A stretch of 64,000 nucleotides of DNA from Shouchella rhizosphaerae (lineage in GTDB: Bacteria > Bacillota > Bacilli > Bacillales > Bacillaceae_D), in NCBI RefSeq assembly GCF_900142675.1, contig NZ_FRBS01000002.1, positions 310,001 through 374,000 on the forward strand, in the 5' to 3' direction. Every line of letters begins with the position of its first letter. Position 1 is the stretch's first letter. Under the pieces are notes generated by a model. It saw only the letters and a list, made by a program, of their open reading frames with translations. It made no database searches and was not told the DNA's origin. The position numbers and the translations under genes were made by a program. This document shows, one piece after another, positions 7,499 to 15,236 of this stretch.

Positions 7499-10174
7499 GT
7501 GGTTTCAATGAAGCAAATTAGCCAAATTATAAAACAAGATTTGCGCAATTTAAAGCGCGTTCCGCTTGTTGCGCTTTTGCTTGTTGGCTTGGCATTCTTG
7601 CCGTCATTATATGCTTGGTTCAATGTCGCTGCTTCTTGGGACCCTTATAGCAACACGAACCAAATCAAAGTGGCCGTTGTGAACGAGGATGCTGGCGCCG
7701 AAGTCAACGGAGAACAGTTTAAAGTCGGAGATGAGCTTGTTGAAAATCTCAAAAAGAACGACAAAATGGGTTGGACGTTTGTCGATCGAGCCACGGCGGA
7801 AGAAGGAGTCAAAAAGGGCGATTATTACGCAAGTGTGTATATAGGCAAAGATTTTTCCGAAAAGTTGACGAGTGTTCTTGACGGGGAGCCAGCCGCTCCT
7901 GAAGTTCGCTATACAGTCAATGAAAAACTGAATGCGATCGCTCCAAAGATGACATCAGCAGGAGCTTCTGCGATTGTCGAGGAAATTTCCGAGCAATTTT
8001 TAGAAGAAGCATCTACTGCTTTGTTTACGGAATTTAACGAGATTGGCGTTGAACTTGAGAATGAATTGCCAACGATTCGTAAAATCGAAAACAATATTTT
8101 TAAGCTAGAGGAACGGTTTCCAGAAATCAATGAGCTAGGGGAAAAGGTGCTTGAACTTCAAAACGACTGGCCGGTGATCAAGGAAAAAGTCGAAAGCGTC
8201 ATCGGGATGACGGAACATTTTTCAGACATAAACGAAGCAGCTGGGTACGTATTGGAGATTGAAGAACGATTGCCGGAAATCCATACGCTTAGCGAGCGCC
8301 TCGCCCAGTTGGAAGAACGGATTCCTGAAATAGAGGCGGCAGCGGACAAACTTGTAGAAATTGGCGGCCACTTTGGCGAAGTGGAAGAGCAAATAGAGGA
8401 AGCGCTCGAAATCGTTCAGACAGCCCAGGAAGCAATTGGGCGCGCTCAGGAGGCGCTGCCACATGCTGCGGAAATGGCCGGTCATGCACAAGATTATTTA
8501 GAAGGCGCCCAAAATGTTCTGAATGAAGTAGAAGGGGCGATCGATCCTCTTGTTGATGTGATCAACCGGCAAGCAAGCTTTGTCGAGCAAGGCGCAAACG
8601 CAGTCGAGGCCGCTCTGTCAGGCGATTCATCGGACGCGCTTTTGGAACAGCTTCGTTCAGCCAATGAGGTGCTTGCTGCAAATGGGCAAGCATTAACGCA
8701 AGCGATCAACTTTCTCAGTGAATTAAATGAACCATTGCCTGGAAAAGAGCTAAGTCCGGCAATTGAGTCCCTTTCCGAAGCACGAGACAAAACGAGCAGT
8801 TTGCAGGAAAACGTTCAATCCGCCATCGCTACATTGGAGGCAGGAGGAGAGCTTGATTCACAAACGGTAGAGTCTTTAAGAGAACAAGCGCAAGCGACGG
8901 CTCAATCTGCCCAACATGTTCAACAATACTTAGCGAACGGCGGGGCAGACGTCATTAAAGGGGCCGTTAGCCAATTAGGCCAGGCGGCTGAGGATGCAGG
9001 CGACGATTTGGCCGCTGCTGAAGAACGCCTCCCTGATTTAGAGGAGATGTTAAATCAAGCTTCAGCGATTAGCGTAACAGGCGAAGAACAACTCAACGAT
9101 TTGCTGGAAGAGTTGCCTGCCATTGAAGAGCGTGTCAATGAGGCGATTAACTTAGTTGAAAATGGACTGCCAGAAGTGATTGCGACCATTAAGGGCATCA
9201 ACTCGTTTATGAGCAATGATTTTCCAGCAATTGAGGAACGAATTCATGAGGCCGCCGATTTTATTCGTGACGATTTGCCATCATTGGAAGAAGAATTCTC
9301 TGAGATGGCAGAAAAAGTTGAGGAAGCTCTTCCTGAATTTGAAGAAGCGTTAAACCATATTGCTACATTTGTGAATGGGGAATTGCCAGGATTAGAGGAG
9401 ACCGTTGGCGAAGCAGCTGACCGCATCCGCGAGTTTGAAGAAAACACCGATCTTGAAGAATTGATTGGATTGTTGAAAAACGATATTGAAAAAGAGAGTG
9501 CGTTTTTCGCAGAACCAGTCAAACTAATTGAGGATCAATTATACGCCGTTCCAAACTACGGGTCAGCCAATGCGCCATTCTACACAGCCCTTTCTCTGTG
9601 GGTAGGCGCGTTGCTGTTGGCGAACTTGTTAAAAACCGATGTTCACCCAGTTGATATGAGGGAAGAATACAAGGCGCACCACGTTTATCTTGGCCGCCTC
9701 GTGCTGTTCTTGTTAGTCGGTTTCTTTCAAGCGCTCATTGTGAGCATTGGCGATCTCCTTGTACTTGGAGTCTATGCAGCCCATCCCGTTTGGTTCGTCG
9801 TGTTTTCCGTACTGGTTGGTTCCGTTTTTATGACGATTGTTTATACGCTAGTGTCGGTTTTTGGTAATATCGGTAAAGCGTTGGCCATTATTTTTATGGT
9901 GCTGCAATTATCAGGTGCCGGAGGAACGTTTCCAATACAAGTGGCACCGCCATTTTTCCAAGCGATCCATCCGTTTTTGCCGTTTACGTATGCGATTAAT
10001 TTGCTAAGGGAGGCAGTTGGGGGAATCGTCGCTGAAGCAGTCTGGATCAATATTGGCGTGCTTGCCCTCTTTCTTGTACTCGCTCTGCTGTTCGGCTTGT
10101 TGTTGAAGAAGCCACTTGCCGAGCGAATGCAAAAAACAACGGAAAAATCCCGGTCGAGCCGGATGATTGATTGA
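7499..10174 (+). CDS. YhgE/Pip-family membrane protein with a long repetitive extracellular stalk
   Basis: An 891-residue protein with one N-terminal helix (about residues 22-42), a very long extracytoplasmic helical region (about 45-680), and a C-terminal ABC-2 type membrane domain of about five to six helices (690-870). This is the YhgE/Pip architecture, related to phage infection proteins and to the EsaA subunit of type VII secretion. The stalk has many degenerate units with a 'LPEIEE' or 'FPEINE' core, for example ERFPEINELGEKVLEL, EERLPEIHTLSERLAQ, EERIPEIEAAADKL, EDFPAIEERIHEAA-like. Either GTG 7499 or ATG 7508 could be the start; AAGGAG at 7489-7494 is not ideally spaced to either. Function is unknown; neighbours do not include type VII genes. 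Confidence 0.8.
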   Translation: MVSMKQISQIIKQDLRNLKRVPLVALLLVGLAFLPSLYAWFNVAASWDPYSNTNQIKVAVVNEDAGAEVNGEQFKVGDELVENLKKNDKMGWTFVDRATAEEGVKKGDYYASVYIGKDFSEKLTSVLDGEPAAPEVRYTVNEKLNAIAPKMTSAGASAIVEEISEQFLEEASTALFTEFNEIGVELENELPTIRKIENNIFKLEERFPEINELGEKVLELQNDWPVIKEKVESVIGMTEHFSDINEAAGYVLEIEERLPEIHTLSERLAQLEERIPEIEAAADKLVEIGGHFGEVEEQIEEALEIVQTAQEAIGRAQEALPHAAEMAGHAQDYLEGAQNVLNEVEGAIDPLVDVINRQASFVEQGANAVEAALSGDSSDALLEQLRSANEVLAANGQALTQAINFLSELNEPLPGKELSPAIESLSEARDKTSSLQENVQSAIATLEAGGELDSQTVESLREQAQATAQSAQHVQQYLANGGADVIKGAVSQLGQAAEDAGDDLAAAEERLPDLEEMLNQASAISVTGEEQLNDLLEELPAIEERVNEAINLVENGLPEVIATIKGINSFMSNDFPAIEERIHEAADFIRDDLPSLEEEFSEMAEKVEEALPEFEEALNHIATFVNGELPGLEETVGEAADRIREFEENTDLEELIGLLKNDIEKESAFFAEPVKLIEDQLYAVPNYGSANAPFYTALSLWVGALLLANLLKTDVHPVDMREEYKAHHVYLGRLVLFLLVGFFQALIVSIGDLLVLGVYAAHPVWFVVFSVLVGSVFMTIVYTLVSVFGNIGKALAIIFMVLQLSGAGGTFPIQVAPPFFQAIHPFLPFTYAINLLREAVGGIVAEAVWINIGVLALFLVLALLFGLLLKKPLAERMQKTTEKSRSSRMID

Positions 10175-10179
10175 TTTGA

Positions 10180-10217
10180 GCAAAGGAAGTGGGAAACCCC
10201 TTCCTTTGCTTTTTTTA
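10180..10217 (+). terminator. Rho-independent terminator after the YhgE-like gene
   Basis: GCAAAGGAAG (10180-10189) pairs with CTTCCTTTGC (10200-10209), with extra GGG/CCC pairing inside, followed by TTTTTTT. Confidence 0.92.
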
Positions 10218-10283
10218 ACGAGGTAGTTTCCTTTAGCAATGATTTCTAGGTATAATAGAAAAGCATAAAAGGGGAGAGGACAA

Positions 10284-10823
10284 ATGAGGATAACTGGCAC
10301 TACCGTTTACTTAAGGCCTGTGCAAAAAAACGATATGAGTAGCTTTTTTAATGCAGTCCAAGATGAAGAAATACGCTATATGACTGGCACAACAAAGACA
10401 TTTACAATGGAGCAATTGTATGAACACTATGAGCGAATGACCAATGATGAGCATCGCTTTGATTTTGCGATTTGTTTGCTCAATAGTGATGAGGTGCTTG
10501 GCGATTTATCGATTTTAGAAATCGACGAGACCAACCAAAAAGCCGGGTTTAGAATTGCCTTGCATCATCAACATGTTTTAAATAAAGGGTACGGAACAGA
10601 AGCAATCCAATTAGCACTTCGGTTTGCCTTTGAGCAACTTAAACTAAACCGGCTACAATTGGAAGTATTCTCTCATAACAAAAGAGGCATAAAAGCTTAT
10701 GAAAAAGCAGGTTTTAAAATAGAAGGCGTATTGAGACAGTCTCTTTATCTGAATAATCAATACTCAGATGAGATCATTATGGCAATGATACAGACGGATT
10801 ACAAGGAGCTTAGAGATACTTGA
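10284..10823 (+). CDS. GNAT-family N-acetyltransferase (RimJ/RimL-like)
   Basis: A 179-residue acetyltransferase of the RimJ/RimL type, which transfers acetyl from acetyl-CoA to an amine. The acetyl-CoA binding segment is NKGYGTEAIQLALRFAFEQL near residues 108-127, followed by RLQLEVFSHNKRGIKAYEKA, the standard motif A to B order. ATG follows GGGGAGAGG. The last 14 bases overlap the convergent DinB-like gene, so no terminator separates them. The substrate cannot be predicted. Confidence 0.88.
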   Translation: MRITGTTVYLRPVQKNDMSSFFNAVQDEEIRYMTGTTKTFTMEQLYEHYERMTNDEHRFDFAICLLNSDEVLGDLSILEIDETNQKAGFRIALHHQHVLNKGYGTEAIQLALRFAFEQLKLNRLQLEVFSHNKRGIKAYEKAGFKIEGVLRQSLYLNNQYSDEIIMAMIQTDYKELRDT

Positions 10824-11301
10824 AAAAAACATAATCGGTCGGCACGCCTGTTAGCCCCAGTTGCCGCAGCATTGCCGTGATGTTGCCGCGATGGTAAGTA
10901 CCGTGGTTGGCGACATGGAAAACGAGGTCTTCTAATGGACAAACCAACTTGCCGAACCGTCGGTGTTCAATTTCAATTGCTCTGCTAAGGTCGTTAGCTG
11001 CGAAAAATTGTCTAAAGTTTTGTGCTACTTCTTGGTAAGCTTCCTGATAAACGGCCAAAGAGGCACCAGCCACTTGTTTGTTTTTTTCGGTTTTTATTTC
11101 GACGATCTCGTTAAAATTTTTTCCCTGCATGACATTAAGCCAGGTAATGTCTGCTGTGTAAATATGGGTAAGCACTTCCGCTATTGAAGAAAACACGCTC
11201 GTTACTTGACGCGTTAACATTCCTTCTTCCTGGGCGCTCAGGTGGGCAAAAACTTGGTTGTTCGCCCATACGTGGTAATCATATAATTGGCTCGCGTTCA
11301 T
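10810..11301 (-). CDS. DinB/DUF664-family four-helix-bundle protein
   Basis: A 163-residue protein of the DinB (YfiT/DUF664) metal-binding superfamily. The family's usual metal-ligating histidines appear in AEVLTHIYTADITWL (about residues 44-58) and in FHVANHGTYHRGNI (about 128-141). Such proteins are often thiol transferases (bacillithiol) or damage-inducible proteins of unclear role; they are not the DinB polymerase. ATG lies behind GAGGGAG. It converges on and overlaps the GNAT gene by 14 bases. Confidence 0.85.
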   Translation of the reverse strand: MNASQLYDYHVWANNQVFAHLSAQEEGMLTRQVTSVFSSIAEVLTHIYTADITWLNVMQGKNFNEIVEIKTEKNKQVAGASLAVYQEAYQEVAQNFRQFFAANDLSRAIEIEHRRFGKLVCPLEDLVFHVANHGTYHRGNITAMLRQLGLTGVPTDYVFFKYL

Positions 11302-11381
11302 ACGTCCAGCTCCCTCTGTTAATTGACGCTACATACTAATTCGTTACGGGACTTCAAAAAACCTTCTCACCGCATGCCGTT

Positions 11382-12194
11382 TTAGGCTTGTTTAGCAAAA
11401 GGGTCAATTCCGATTTTAGTGAGTGCAGCGATTGCTTGCCGAACAGGCAAATTTGGCAAGTTAAACTCATTGGCCAGCACGTCTTCAATGGCTTCAACGG
11501 AAGAGAGGGTCGTCGTTGTCCGTTCACCATTGCTTTTACTAATCGTAAAGCGGTTATTAACAAGCGAGACGCTTCTTTGTTGGTGAAGCTGGTACAATTG
11601 GCAACGCAACAGCCCCATGAATGTCGCTGTTGGCTGATAAGAAGCAGAAACGAGCCCTTGGAAATCAGCGATTTGGTAGCTTTTCTCCTGTTGAAAAGAC
11701 CACGTTTTTCCAGTCTGTGCGCCATTCAGGTAGCGTTTGTAATCGAATAACCGATCTTCTCTCGCGGTAATCGCAACGACATCATTGCCAAATGTGCGTT
11801 CTGTTTTTGGCAAGTGAAGAGGCACTGCTTCAAAGAATGGGGCTGCTGCGCCACAATCGACGTAATAACGAGTGCCGTCGAGCAATACGATTATGCCCAT
11901 GTGTTCGCCGCCAAGCATAGCCAGTTGGCTGTTAAAACCGAGTTGGTTCAATAAAAGATGGACGTTTCCGTTCATTGAATAACAAGTTCCGCCAGCATCG
12001 AGTGTGCGGCGCGCTTGAAGAAACTCATTTACAGAAGGCAATCCTTCCATCCCGTTTAGCCAACGGGTCAATTTGCTCATGTTCTCAAACGGGAATGTTT
12101 GCAAGTGGGCTGTACAAATCGCATTGAGAAAAGGGAGTGAAGGCGGTTGCCGTTCTAGTCCCAATAGCTGCAAATAGACTTTTGACTCGGCCAT
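11382..12194 (-). CDS. Arylamine N-acetyltransferase
   Basis: A 270-residue NAT-family enzyme that acetylates arylamines or hydrazines using acetyl-CoA and a Cys-His-Asp triad. Visible are HLQTFPFENMSK near residues 30-41, the catalytic Cys in DAGGTCYSMN (about 66-75; the common motif is RGGxCxExN, so the Arg and Glu are replaced), the His in GGEHMGIIVLLDG (about 95-107) and the Asp in YYVDCG (about 110-115). ATG follows AAAGGAGG. Stands alone between the DinB-like gene and the NlpC/P60 gene. Confidence 0.88.
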   Translation of the reverse strand: MAESKVYLQLLGLERQPPSLPFLNAICTAHLQTFPFENMSKLTRWLNGMEGLPSVNEFLQARRTLDAGGTCYSMNGNVHLLLNQLGFNSQLAMLGGEHMGIIVLLDGTRYYVDCGAAAPFFEAVPLHLPKTERTFGNDVVAITAREDRLFDYKRYLNGAQTGKTWSFQQEKSYQIADFQGLVSASYQPTATFMGLLRCQLYQLHQQRSVSLVNNRFTISKSNGERTTTTLSSVEAIEDVLANEFNLPNLPVRQAIAALTKIGIDPFAKQA

Positions 12195-12533
12195 TTTTAA
12201 ATGACCTCCTTTTTTATTTTAGCGTAACAGGACATGCCTTTAGCGTCTTCAGCTTTTTGGTGCAGTCGCCCCTCCGTCTTTTGGCTGAGAAATCCGATTA
12301 AGAAATTTTCCCAACCTGTGCCTGAAAAGCGGGAAAAGCCCGCCCAGTCTTGATTTTTACATAAAAGGATAGAGGGGTAAGCACTTTTGTAATATTACAT
12401 TTCAATTACATCGGTAGTCCAGCCGCCATATTTCGTTTAAAATTTACATTCCATAGCCGATATAATTCACGAAGACAACATTCTGTCGAAAAAGGAAAAT
12501 GAATGGAAAATCACTTTAGAAGGAGGCATTTTC
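12195..12533. other. Intergenic region between the NAT gene and the P60 hydrolase
   Basis: No gene seen in this 339-base gap. It holds a small hairpin GCGGG-AAAAG-CCCGC near 12328-12342 without a clear T-run, and the sigma-D-type promoter described separately. I looked for a ydaO-type c-di-AMP riboswitch, which often precedes cell wall hydrolase genes, and did not recognise one. Confidence 0.5.
12438..12463 (+). promoter_or_regulatory. Sigma-D (flagellar sigma factor) type promoter
   Basis: TAAA (12438-12441) is followed after 14 bases by GCCGATAT (12456-12463), an exact match to the -10 element of B. subtilis sigma-D promoters (TAAA-N14/15-GCCGATAT). It sits about 70 bases before the start of a secreted NlpC/P60 hydrolase. 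In B. subtilis several autolysins needed for daughter-cell separation and motility are made from sigma-D promoters, so the fit of site and gene is good. Confidence 0.8.
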
Positions 12534-13787
12534 TTGGCACAATCTACTTTCAATAAAGTGCTGTTCTCTTCTGCCGTTGTGGCGGGTATTGCCGTAGTCG
12601 CCCCACAAGATGCAGATGCAGCGCTCGGCGACCGTACACTCCGTCAGGGCATGTCTCATCCCGATGTGACTGAACTGCAAAATGCTCTAAAAGAAAAAGG
12701 GTTTTTTACATACGGCACTGCTACAGGCTATTTTGGCACCCATACTAGAGATGCAGTAATTGCTTACCAAAAAGCGAATAACCTTCTTGTTGACGGGGTT
12801 GCTGGCCCACAGACGCTAAGTTCTTTGACAGGCGCGGCTGTATCAGCACCGAATAACAATGGGAATAAAACGGCTGATACGCAGCCATCCAGCAAGACAA
12901 GCCTTCTGCGTGTAGGTAGCCGCGGCGGCAGTGTGACAGCGTTACAGGAGGATCTACGAAAGCTCGGCTTCTTCAACCAATCTCCTACTGGCTACTACGG
13001 CACGGTAACGCGTGATGCGGTGCGTGCTTTCCAACGGGCGAACAACTTGCAAGCTGATGGGATCGCTGGACCAGCCACACAAGCAGCGCTTAAAAACGGC
13101 GGTAATCGTGCTTCAGAAAATGATACACCTTCAAAAAGCAAGCCTGCTTCGTCAACGGGCTCGCTTCGTCTTGGCGATCGCAACAGCCAAGTGACCGATT
13201 TGCAAAATCAGCTGCGCTCCCTTGGCTACTTTAATCAGAATGCAACAGGCTATTATGGTGAGGTGACCCGTTCGGCTGTGCGTGAATTCCAAAAAAACAA
13301 TGGTCTGTCCGCTGATGGGATTGCTGGGCCGCAAACATTTGCGAAACTTAGCAACAGCCCTGCCCCTGTGAACAAAAACCAAACGGTAAACAACAATCAA
13401 CCTGCTCAGACGAACCAAAACGCAAGCGGACTTGTTTCAGGCTTGATCTCTAGCGCACAGTCGGCCATTGGCGTCCCGTATGCTTGGGGAGGCACTTCTA
13501 TGTCTGGATTTGACTGTAGTGGATTTATCCAATACATTTTCCGGCAAAATGGTGTTAGCGTTCCTCGAACTGCTTCGGAACAATGGAATAAGGGAACATC
13601 CGTTAGTTCACCGAGTGTAGGCGATGTTGTCTTTTTTGAAACCTATAAAGCCGGCCCTTCTCATAATGGCATCTATATAGGCGACAATAAATTCATTCAT
13701 GCTGGCTCTTCCCGGGGAGTTGAAGTTGCTGACATGAACAATAGTTACTGGAAACCAAGATACTTAGGTGCTAAGCGCCTTCATTAA
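12534..13787 (+). CDS. Secreted NlpC/P60 peptidoglycan endopeptidase with three peptidoglycan-binding domains
   Basis: A 417-residue exported cell wall hydrolase. A signal peptide is visible (residues 1-28, ending ...QDADA). Three PG_binding_1 repeats follow (about 33-78, 123-170, 203-252), each with a DGxxGPxTxxxL signature such as VDGVAGPQTLSSL, joined by Ser/Asn/Thr-rich linkers. The C-terminal NlpC/P60 domain (about 300-417) has the catalytic Cys in GFDCSGFIQYIF and a His in PSHNGIYIG; it would cut gamma-D-Glu-meso-DAP type bonds. The TTG start is well supported by AAGGAGG. Expression is probably from the sigma-D-type promoter, linking it to motility and cell separation. Confidence 0.93.
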   Translation: MAQSTFNKVLFSSAVVAGIAVVAPQDADAALGDRTLRQGMSHPDVTELQNALKEKGFFTYGTATGYFGTHTRDAVIAYQKANNLLVDGVAGPQTLSSLTGAAVSAPNNNGNKTADTQPSSKTSLLRVGSRGGSVTALQEDLRKLGFFNQSPTGYYGTVTRDAVRAFQRANNLQADGIAGPATQAALKNGGNRASENDTPSKSKPASSTGSLRLGDRNSQVTDLQNQLRSLGYFNQNATGYYGEVTRSAVREFQKNNGLSADGIAGPQTFAKLSNSPAPVNKNQTVNNNQPAQTNQNASGLVSGLISSAQSAIGVPYAWGGTSMSGFDCSGFIQYIFRQNGVSVPRTASEQWNKGTSVSSPSVGDVVFFETYKAGPSHNGIYIGDNKFIHAGSSRGVEVADMNNSYWKPRYLGAKRLH

Positions 13788-13816
13788 GAATCAGGCTTTT
13801 GCCTGGTTCTTTTTTT
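13788..13816 (+). terminator. Rho-independent terminator of the P60 hydrolase gene
   Basis: GAATCAGGC (13788-13796) pairs with GCCTGGTTC (13801-13809; one G-T pair) around TTTT, then TTTTTTTG. Confidence 0.9.
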
Positions 13817-13850
13817 GCTCTGACAATAGGAGAGCAATGGCAAAAAATAC

Positions 13851-13904
13851 CGAACGTCTATTCGTTTTTTTCTCTTGAATAGGGAACGCACATTCGCATA
13901 TACT
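13851..13904 (+). promoter_or_regulatory. SOS promoter with two LexA-like boxes
   Basis: TTGAAT (13875-13880), an 18-base spacer and TATACT (13899-13904) form a sigma-A-type promoter. CGAACGTCTATTCG (13851-13864) differs from the Gram-positive LexA box CGAAC-N4-GTTCG at one position. A second, weaker copy, GGAACGCACATTCG (13883-13896), lies inside the -35/-10 spacer. The two are 32 bases apart, about three helical turns. The downstream gene is a Y-family polymerase of the type under LexA control in B. subtilis. Confidence 0.8.
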
Positions 13905-13934
13905 AGAATCAGAACACAGGGGAGGGCAACAAAC

Positions 13935-15179
13935 ATGAAGCGGGCAAATGTCATTTTTCTTGTTGATATGGAATCGTTTTATGCGTCGATCGAACATGCG
14001 GCCAATCCCCAGTACGATGGGCGCCCCCTTGTCGTTTCTGGGGACGTGAATCGGAGAAGTGGTGTCATTTTGGCGGCATGCCCATTAGCAAAGGCTAAGG
14101 GCGTCCGAAATGCTGAGCGCTTATTTGAGGCGCAGCAAAAATGCCCAGACTTAGTTGTTGTGAAACCACATATGCAGCGCTACGTTGATATTTCCCTACA
14201 AATTTCAAAAATTCTTGGCACGTTTACCGATTTGGTTGAGCCCTATTCGATTGATGAACAGTTTATGGATGTGACTGGGAGCCAAAAGTTGTTTGGCCCC
14301 CCTTATGAAATAGCAGAAAAAGTGAAGCAAGCCATTATGGACCGATTTGGCGTAAAGGCAAGAGTTGGCATCGGCGAAAACAAAGTATTGGCAAAACTAG
14401 CATGCGACAATTTTGCCAAGAAAAGCAGTGAAGGGATTTATTGGCTTAGAAAAGACAGTCTTGATCTTGATTTGTGGTGCTTGCCGATTGAAAAACTGTT
14501 TGGCGTTGGCCGGAAAATGAGCGTCCACCTTCGCAATATGGGGATTCGAACGATTGGTCAACTGGCGCAAACGGATGGCGCACGGATAAAGAAACGTTTT
14601 GGCGTCCATGGCCAAGTTTTATGGATGTCAGCCAATGGCGAAGATTACTCACCTGTAACAAGAGCCGCCCATGCCCGTCGTAAAGGGTATGGAAATGGGA
14701 TGACGCTGCCTCGGGACTATGTGAAAAAGGAGGACATTTGTGTCGTGTTGCTTGAGTTATGCGAGGAAGTATGCGCGCGTTTGAGGCAGGATGGCTGGAT
14801 GGGGAGTACGGTTTCCCTAAGTGTCAATGGTGCCGATTTCGTTGAAAAACGTGGGTTTCACCGGCAGTATACGATTCCTTTTGAAACCAACATTACAATG
14901 GAAGTATACGAAGCGGCGTGCGCGTTGCTTGAACGGTTTTGGGACGGTTATCCAATCCGCCGTTTAAGCATAGGTGTGAGCAACTTGCAAAGTGACCAAA
15001 ATTGGCAGCTTAGCTTATTTGACGACAATGCGAGCAGAGATCGTCTGTCAACGATTGGTTATGTGATGGACGGCATCCGCCAAAAATATGGGAAGCTCGC
15101 GATCCAGCGTGCTTCTTCGTTGCAAAAAGCGTCACAGCTTCGAGACAGAAGCCAAAAAATTGGCGGCCATTATAAATGA
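13935..15179 (+). CDS. Y-family translesion DNA polymerase (YqjW/PolY2-like)
   Basis: A 414-residue error-prone polymerase of the UvrX/YqjW branch. The catalytic acidic residues are visible in FLVDMESFYASIE (residues 8-20) and in EPYSIDEQFMDVTG (about 101-114), where the usual SxDE appears as SIDE. The little-finger domain occupies about 240-400. Length matches B. subtilis YqjW (about 412). ATG at 13935 follows GGGGAGGGC; the longer frame from 13875 would run through the promoter. Expected to be induced by DNA damage. In B. subtilis a YolD-family gene usually follows; here none does. Confidence 0.9.
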   Translation: MKRANVIFLVDMESFYASIEHAANPQYDGRPLVVSGDVNRRSGVILAACPLAKAKGVRNAERLFEAQQKCPDLVVVKPHMQRYVDISLQISKILGTFTDLVEPYSIDEQFMDVTGSQKLFGPPYEIAEKVKQAIMDRFGVKARVGIGENKVLAKLACDNFAKKSSEGIYWLRKDSLDLDLWCLPIEKLFGVGRKMSVHLRNMGIRTIGQLAQTDGARIKKRFGVHGQVLWMSANGEDYSPVTRAAHARRKGYGNGMTLPRDYVKKEDICVVLLELCEEVCARLRQDGWMGSTVSLSVNGADFVEKRGFHRQYTIPFETNITMEVYEAACALLERFWDGYPIRRLSIGVSNLQSDQNWQLSLFDDNASRDRLSTIGYVMDGIRQKYGKLAIQRASSLQKASQLRDRSQKIGGHYK

Positions 15180-15186
15180 GCCGTTC

Positions 15187-15224
15187 AAAAAAGCTCCCCG
15201 TGCTAAGAAGCGGTCGGGAAGCTT
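15187..15224 (-). terminator. Terminator hairpin of the lipoprotein gene (minus strand)
   Basis: On the minus strand AAGCTTCCCG and CGGGGAGCTT pair around a loop of about 14 bases and run into TTTTTT (plus-strand A-run at about 15187-15192). It lies directly between the convergent polymerase and lipoprotein genes and may act on both. Confidence 0.65.
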
Positions 15225-15236
15225 GATGTTTTCGCT

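Noticed and set aside
10810-11301. DNA polymerase IV, from the name DinB
   Set aside because: The protein is the four-helix DinB/DUF664 type; the Y-family polymerase is the gene at 13.9 kb.
12195-12437. Possible ydaO-type c-di-AMP riboswitch before the P60 hydrolase
   Set aside because: I could not match the conserved core of the motif; only a small hairpin is present.
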